Source of the DNA: Formicarius rufipectus
Lineage: Eukaryota > Chordata > Aves > Passeriformes > Formicariidae
Reading direction: 5' to 3'
Assembly (NCBI GenBank): GCA_013399695.1
Contig: VXAU01001261.1
Coordinates: forward strand, 62,001-126,000
DNA length: 64,000 nucleotides
Position numbers and translations under genes: made by a program. Positions 58,645 to 64,000 of the stretch are shown piece by piece; position 1 is the first letter of the stretch, and every line of letters begins with the position of its first letter. The notes beneath the pieces were generated by a model that saw only the letters and a list, made by a program, of their open reading frames with translations, ran no database searches and was not told the DNA's origin.

Positions 58645-58892
58645 GCCCAGAGGAGGCACCACAATGGTCAGAAGATGGAGCAGCTCTGCTGGGAGGAAAG
58701 GCTGGGAGGGATGGGATTGTCCAGCCTGGTGAGGAGAAGCTTTAGGGTGAGGTCATTGTGGCCTTCCAGGACTTGAAGTGCACTACAGTGAAGATGGAGA
58801 GAGATATTTACAGGGTCTGGAGGGACAGGAGAAAGGGGAATGGCTTCCCAATGCCCGAGGGCACGGGTAGGTGGGATATTGGGAAGAAAAGG
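58645..58892 (+). mobile_element. CR1 LINE fragment lacking its 3' end
   Basis: Sense, about 250 bp, older CR1 text: 'gggattgtccagcctggtgag', 'aggtcattgtggccttccagg', 'ggaatggcttcccaatgcccg', ending after 'gggatattgggaagaaaagg'. The 3' end and tail are missing; the 31-bp minisatellite begins about 100 bp further on. Confidence 0.82.
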
Positions 58893-58993
58893 GCAGGTAG
58901 AACAGCCTGCTAATATACCAAGAGCTGTTGCAGAGAGGACAGGAACAGGGTCTGCTGTGGGACCAAGACACAAGAGATTCTACAACTTGCCAC

Positions 58994-59204
58994 TTCCATG
59001 AACAAGGACCTAGTAACCTACTATTTCCATGGGCAGGGATTTTATGATCTGCCTTTTCCATGGACAGAGGTCCTGTAACCTGCTCTTTCCATGGACAGGG
59101 ATCTTAAAATATGCTATTTCCATGGGCAGGAATTCTACAGCCTGCCATTTCTTTGTACAGGGATTTTATTACCTATTATTTCCATGGACAGGGACCTCTG
59201 CATT
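58994..59204. repeat. 31-bp minisatellite, about 6.5 copies
   Basis: Unit 'tttccatggacagggat' followed by a variable 'cttataacctgcta'-like half. The period is 31 bp in consecutive units (measured for two), so it shifts frame each copy. The array ends about 18 bp before the solo LTR at 59222. Confidence 0.93.
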
Positions 59205-59221
59205 AAAAGCCTGATCCAGTC

Positions 59222-59674
59222 TGTCGTAGTTTATCCCTGGCCGAAGGCAAATATCCGAAGGCCCCAAAACAACAGCTCCCCCCCGCTCCCAACCGCAGGG
59301 GGAAAAGGGGGAAAAAAGAAACCACAGTAGGTGAAAAGTGGATTCTAATACTACTGAAGCAGTATGAATTTATACAAATATATATATATATATACAGAGA
59401 AGAGAAAGGAACTTAATATTGCTATATGCACACACAGAGAAACAATAAAGAACAAGTAAACAAGGTCTACTTCCCAGAGAGAGATATGCAGCTCTCCCTG
59501 AAGAGACAGCAGGTCCCCGACCGATGCCCTTCACCGCCGGAAAAGGACTGACTCAAAACTTCCGTCTATCCCTTCTTATATCTAAGCTGACATAAACTAG
59601 GATGGAATACGTCATTTGGATACAGCAAACCATGTGATCTGTCTCCCAGGAAAGCCTAAAATCAAACCACCACA
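59222..59674 (-). mobile_element. ERVL-like solo LTR
   Basis: 453 bp. On the sense (minus) strand it begins TGTGGTGGTTTG and ends ATAAACTACGACA. It is flanked by an exact 5-bp target duplication CAGTC (59217-59221 and 59675-59679). The ends, a 'ggcatcggtcgggg' phrase and a 'tggaata.gtcat' phrase agree with the avian ERVL LTR type as I recall it. Sense TATA-like 'gatataag' lies at plus 59577-59584. It contains a (TA)n run at 59378-59394. No internal retroviral sequence adjoins it. Confidence 0.88.
59577..59584 (-). promoter_or_regulatory. LTR TATA-like box
   Basis: Plus 'ttatatct', sense 'agatataa', in the first quarter of the LTR sense strand. Placement fits a U3 promoter, but no activity is implied. 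Confidence 0.5.
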
Positions 59675-59679
59675 CAGTC

Positions 59680-60275
59680 AACCACCAATTACTTCTGCTA
59701 AGGAGGTAGTGGGTTCAAACACCCAGAGTCAAACCCTTCTGTGTCAGCAGCATATGGAAACAAAGCTACAGCAACAGCTTGAGCCCGTTGACCTTTGAAA
59801 AAGCTTCTGAAGACGTTGGCATGACATGTGGGACCACCTTGAAAGAGCAGCAGAGCCAGAGCTGCCCTGAATGAAAGGTGCTCCACATCACAGCTGCTTT
59901 GAAGGTCACCTGTGGCCAGGAGAGCTGGGGAGGGGCACAAAGAAACCACCACACGGGTGCTCCAGCTATGGATGAAGGGTGGTTTGGTCCTAGGATTAGC
60001 ATTAGACCCTTCACCAAAGGGTTTAATTAGGATTCGGTGCCTAAGCTCTGTCTGTGGGCAGCAGGGAGGTGCTTCCAGAGGGGTTTCAGCCTGGCCACGG
60101 AGCCTCCCTCCTCCTTTCCTGGCTTCTTCAGGGATCTATTGCTCCTGGGTTTTTTTTACCAGGCTTTTCCCTTGGGTGCTCCAGTTATCAGTATTGTTGG
60201 GTGGGAGGTGTCCAGACCTTTGTGACTTGTGCCTGGCTTAGAGTCTGGAGTTTTCAAGACTGTGCCATTATCCCA
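59680..60275. other. Unique sequence, spacer end of the inverted repeat
   Basis: No gene or repeat recognised. Confidence 0.35.
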
Positions 60276-61216
60276 GCACAATAAAAAAATAATGACTAAT
60301 CCACCTGTTCCAGGGACCATCTGTCTCGGGGGAGGAGGGCAAAGGATGATGAATGTAGGACTGGGAAGGACATTCCAGCCCACTGCACCCTGAGGACCAT
60401 TAACACTGTTTTATGAATCTGCTCAAATTCATTTTAATAGCAGATATGTTTTAATCTCAGCTGCTGTGGTTGGGTACCTGTTCCACAGCCCCCCTCTCCT
60501 TTCCTAGTCTGTTGGGGGGGGCAGTTTGTGCCAAATCTGTCCCGTAAGCAGAGGAGCTTCTCTGCCACCATGGAGACTGCCCTGAAATGTGTTTATAGAG
60601 TTGGTTTTCTCTTCCTCAGCTGGACACAGCTGAAATCACTCTTTCCTCTTCTTGATAAGAGTTTTAAGAGGGGCCCCAGATGCTGGCAAGGCTGTGGGTC
60701 TTTGTCTTTTGGTCTGAGTTCATGGAATCATGGAATATCCTGAGTTAGAAGGGACCCAGGGATCATCCCATCCCTGCACAGACACCCCAACAATCCCCCC
60801 TTGTCCCTCAGAGCGTTGTCTAAAGGCTCCTGGAGTTCTGGCTGCCCTGGGGCCATGCCCACTGCCCTGGGGAGTCTGTTCAGTGCCCACCACCCTCTGA
60901 GGGAAGGACTTTTCCCAAAATCCAGCCTAATATCCAACCTGGAACCCCCTGCCACAGCTGCATGGTGTTCCCCAGTTCAAAAGAGGAGTGAATTCAGACC
61001 AAATGGGTAAATAAAGTCATCCCTTAAGGAAGTCTGGGTTCTTTCACCTTCCCTCACCACTCTGGAGGAGGAGGAGGAGGAAGAGGACTAGTTTGGGATC
61101 CAAATTTCTCCAGCCACTGCCACCATTTGCAAAATTCTATCCACCCCCCAACAGGAGCCAGTGAGTGGAATAAAAGCAAATTATAGAGAGACCAGCAGAG
61201 AGATGAAGGTTAAAGA
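60276..61216. repeat. Inverted repeat, right arm (941 bp)
   Basis: Reverse complement of 48321-49263. At its inner end the similarity stops inside ordinary sequence with no N on this side ('attatcccagcacaataaaa'). It holds the mirrored CR1 fragment and a GGA-rich run at 61064-61084. Confidence 0.97.
60718..60978 (-). mobile_element. CR1 LINE 3' fragment inside the right arm
   Basis: Antisense CR1 starting 'catggaatcatggaatatcct', the mirror of 48560-48820. Confidence 0.92.
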
Positions 61217-62602
61217 CAAACCTCATCCATGGATCCGGTTAATGACTTGGAAAGAGAAGTTTAGAGGCACAGGATCTGTTTCATGCACAAAACCACTGAT
61301 AAATTTAGCAGGTCAGTCCTGGAGATGACAAGTGATCCTTGGCAGGTCAGTGGGACCTCTCTACTGGTGACAGCAAAGGGCCACTTTGAACCTGGACTGG
61401 GCTTCCCACCATCACTGAGGGGTCACTGCTGCTGTTCTCCAGTTTTCTGCAAAAGCTGGTCCTGGGCCTGATCTAACCCTTATCCTGGGCCAGACCTGCC
61501 CTGGGGGAGGTGCTGGGCATTCCCACCTGAACCTGAGCATAGATAATCTTGGGGTTTGGGGACTTCTGGTGGCACCTGTGGGCTCCAGAGGAGGAGCAGA
61601 ACCTCGACAGGGCTGTGACTGCCACTGTGGACCAGACTGATCATCATCCTCACCAACGGGTGTCCCTCCCTTTCCCTCTGCCCTCAGGGGGCCCATGTGG
61701 GGCTCAGCACAGGGGCTGATGAGCTCCATCCTGTTTGTGCCCCATGTGTTGGGATATACGTCTGCCTTTGTGGGTTAAATGGATTTCCCCCTCTGTTTCA
61801 TTGTACTTATTGTGATCTTTTTATTCAATTGTAACTCTGACTTGTAATAATTTTGTGAGTTGGGTTCACTTCTCCTGGTGGTTCACCTTGAAACCAGCAC
61901 ACTTCCCCACAGAGCCTGGGAGCTGGCCAGGACTCCTCCTATTACTTTCTATACCATCAGGTCTCTTCCAAGGTAAGTAGTTATAAAGTTTATAAATTTT
62001 CTGAGGTTTTTTGGGCAAATTTTCCTCCAGAGCAGCCTTTAAATGCTGTTAATTTTGTAAGCCTGTACAACACAAAGGAGATGTTCCCAAGTGTGGCTTA
62101 GTGCCCAGTTCTCTCAGGTCATCCCAGCCCTTGCCTTCCTTAGGGAGGGGAACCAGTAGGATTTTTAGCAGCCAATGTATCTGACCTTTTGTGTTTCCCG
62201 GACTGTGGAACTATTTCTACATTCCTGACAGCGATTTGCCTGCAGTGAGACACGAGAGTTGGAAGAGTTTCCTTCCATCACTAGCGGCATCACCGGTGGA
62301 GGAAGGAGAAGAGATTTGAAAGCAACACATTTGGCAGGTAGTGCACAAACACCTTGGCTGAGCTGAGCAGGGGCTGTTGTTTGACCATGGGTAGGGCTGA
62401 AAACAAATTTCATGTTCCTGTGTTTGAGCAAAACTGTCCAAAGAGTTCCAGTAATTCATCTCAGAGATAAGGGAAATGGGGCCAAGTCTACTCAGGGGAG
62501 AGGACAGAAAACTGAATCAGACAAAACGAGCTGTAAGCCCAGCTCAGCCTGGTGCCCAGTCCTGCCACAATCCCTGTCTGGGAGCAGCTGGAAGAGGATC
62601 TC
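61217..62602. other. Unique sequence; one possible LTR end
   Basis: No gene recognised. 61745-61901 runs from 'tgtgttgggatatacg' to 'ttgaaaccagcaca', which resembles avian LTR termini, but no target duplication is visible and I leave it unclassified. Confidence 0.3.
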
Positions 62603-62745
62603 TCACAGGATCTGCCAGAGTCTGGGACAGCACGATTCCCATATCCATCCTCACAGGGATCTGCCACATCTTGGGATAGCACAATTCCCATATCCTTCCT
62701 CACAGATCTGCCAGAGTCTGGGATAACACAATTCCCATAGTTCTT
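62603..62745. repeat. 48-49-bp minisatellite, about 3 copies
   Basis: Unit beginning 'tcacagg.atctgcc' with 'tctggga.agcac.attcccatat' occurs at 62603, 62651 and 62700. Variation between copies is moderate. Confidence 0.9.
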
Positions 62746-63205
62746 CCCAATTCCAGTGCCCTGTGCTGGTCCATCCAAGGGCTCCACATCGGAGCATCCA
62801 ACATCTCCAAGGAATCCCTGAAGATCCCACTGAAAACCTTGTGGCACATGGAGGAAAAGGTCCATATCACTGAAATAAATTCAATGTGAAATTCTGAAGT
62901 CTCCTCAGCTTCTTTCCCATCTCCTTCTCCTCCACACACCTGACATAACAATCTGCCATTTCCAGGGATGCAGATCCCGGAGAAGAGTTGTATCCGTAGA
63001 GAGGGAATGTTAAACTGTTCCTTCCCCAGCACGGCTCTGCCTGGGAGTTTTAAATGCTCTCTATGAAATACTGCTGTCCTCGAGCTCTTGTGCCTGAAGT
63101 TGGAACATCCTGAGGTGATTCACAGGCTCCAAGCACGTCCCTCCGGCACCACACGGAGCCTCCTCTGCATCAGGAGGAGGGAGCAGAGCCCACTGCAGCA
63201 CAGCA
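62746..63205. other. Unique sequence
   Basis: No gene or repeat recognised. Confidence 0.35.
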
Positions 63206-63652
63206 CAGAGGTGTTGGAACCCCTGCATGTTTGCAGACTAAGGAGCCAAAAGCTGCTTCCCAGACAGAGGCCTCAATAATAACAGTGGGATCTGCAGGAT
63301 GACCTTGGCCAACAGTGACCTGAGAGGAGAACCTGCTGATAGTCCATGGAATGATACAAGTGAAGGGTTCTATTAATGAATTTAAAATTAAGATAGATAA
63401 ACACTATGTGAATTCACAAAAAAATCCAAAATATATCTTGGTTGGTACTTGGCTACAGCTGTGTGTAGGGATGTAGTTTTGATGGAGTGTATCAGTTTTA
63501 GAAATATGTGTAAGTGTGTGTTAAGATGGTCCTTTCTTGTACTCTTGAAATCCCTGCACAGGGGAACATAAAGATGCAAGAATGGAAACATTTGGAGCCT
63601 TTTCTATCTTTTCTGCCATTCCTGAGTAGAACTGTAACTTCAGACAAAGAGG

Positions 63653-63658
63653 AATAAA
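63653..63658 (+). promoter_or_regulatory. LTR polyadenylation signal AATAAA
   Basis: Lies about 110 bp before the LTR 3' end. The expected cleavage zone falls near 'gtttttgctgcag'. Confidence 0.75.
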
Positions 63659-63687
63659 CTCTCCTTTCTGTTTTTGCTGCAGTCAGG

Positions 63688-63732
63688 GTGTCTCATTAAC
63701 AGCTCAGCCTTATGAGCCTCTTATTGAGACAC
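63688..63732 (+). other. Imperfect hairpin in the LTR 3' part
   Basis: GTGTCTCATTAA (63688-63699) pairs with TTATTGAGACAC (63721-63732) at 11 of 12 positions. Inside it GCTCA pairs with TGAGC. Copy 2 keeps most of the stem, copy 1 has lost part of it. Confidence 0.6.
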
Positions 63733-63772
63733 TAAACCTGTGTCTGTGCCAAAAGTCATTGGCACACAGAGG

Positions 63773-64000
63773 GGCTCCCAGGGAATCCCACCTCCCAACC
63801 CACGCATAATTCCTACCACCTTAAGCAGGTCAGTGCACTCTTGCCTTCCACCAGTGTGTTCAGTGGAATCCCAGACAAAGATTTAGGTTTGCAGAGCTGT
63901 GCCAGCAGCAAGAGGGAGTTGATGCCGTCCCAGAACGTTTCTCACTGTGAGCAGGATAAAGTCCTGGCCAGTCTGTACACGGACAGCCCCTGCCACAGCC
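63773..64000. other. Unique sequence to window end
   Basis: No gene or repeat recognised. Confidence 0.35.

Larger units (their letters stand above)
63212..63766 (+). mobile_element. ERVK-like solo LTR, copy 3
   Basis: 555 bp, sense on plus: begins TGTTGGAA, ends TTGGCACA, with an exact 6-bp target duplication CAGAGG (63206-63211 and 63767-63772). AATAAA lies at 63653-63658. It is the longest of the three copies, opposite in orientation to the other two, with no internal retroviral sequence on either side. Confidence 0.92.

Noticed and set aside
61745..61901. Possible LTR from TGTGTTGGG to CCAGCACA
   Set aside because: The ends look LTR-like, but no target duplication or second copy was found in the window.
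63206..63774. 8-bp target duplication CACAGAGG, suggesting a hAT transposon
   Set aside because: The extra CA is explained by the LTR's terminal CA and a chance CA before the 6-bp duplication; the other two copies have 6-bp duplications and the element has an AATAAA and TG...CA ends.

Overview
The window looks like a repeat-rich, gene-poor stretch of a bird nuclear genome, probably a neoavian such as a passerine. The evidence is more than thirty fragments of the CR1 LINE, most 5'-truncated and ending in the short ATTCTATG-like tail typical of avian CR1, plus avian-style solo LTRs. There is no bacterial gene organisation, no operon, and no open reading frame that I recognise as a host protein. 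Nearly all short open frames lie in CR1 or in low-complexity sequence. I therefore annotate no host CDS. The only coding trace I can defend is the fossil C-terminus of a non-CR1 LINE at about 8010-8340.

Layout. 1-7350: unique sequence with two antisense CR1 copies. 7380-9080: a cluster holding a 21-bp minisatellite, the RTE-like LINE tail and an LTR-like segment. 9485-24110: CR1 fragments between unique blocks, with solo LTR copy 1 of a three-member ERVK-like family (12831-13377), a degenerate 24-bp minisatellite and a CpG-rich block (about 14655-15125). 25098-25545: homopyrimidine minisatellite with a 216-base assembly gap. 27500-28033: solo LTR copy 2. 29735-49260: CR1 fragments, several tandem duplications and microsatellites, and a CCTT-rich tract with a 465-base gap (42118-42582). 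48321-61216: two arms of about 940 bp form a near-identical inverted repeat with about 11 kb between them. The left arm ends exactly at a single N (49264), and the 122 bp right of that N are an inverted copy of 29812-29932. 58994-59679: a 31-bp minisatellite followed by an ERVL-like solo LTR with a 5-bp target duplication. 62603-62745: another minisatellite. 63212-63766: solo LTR copy 3, opposite in orientation to copies 1 and 2.

Orientation convention for CR1: the sense strand ends with the ATTCTATG-like tail. A copy is '+' when the tail is at its right end and '-' when the fragment begins, on the plus strand, with text like 'gaatggtttgggttggaagg'. All four solo LTRs have exact target-site duplications visible in the sequence (6 bp for the three-copy family, 5 bp for the ERVL-like one), so their boundaries are firm.

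The remaining long stretches show no gene I can support. Some AT-rich, repeat-free blocks could be conserved regulatory DNA, but that needs cross-species alignment. The strongest points for follow-up are the inverted repeat ending at the N, the RTE-like LINE remnant, and the three solo LTRs.
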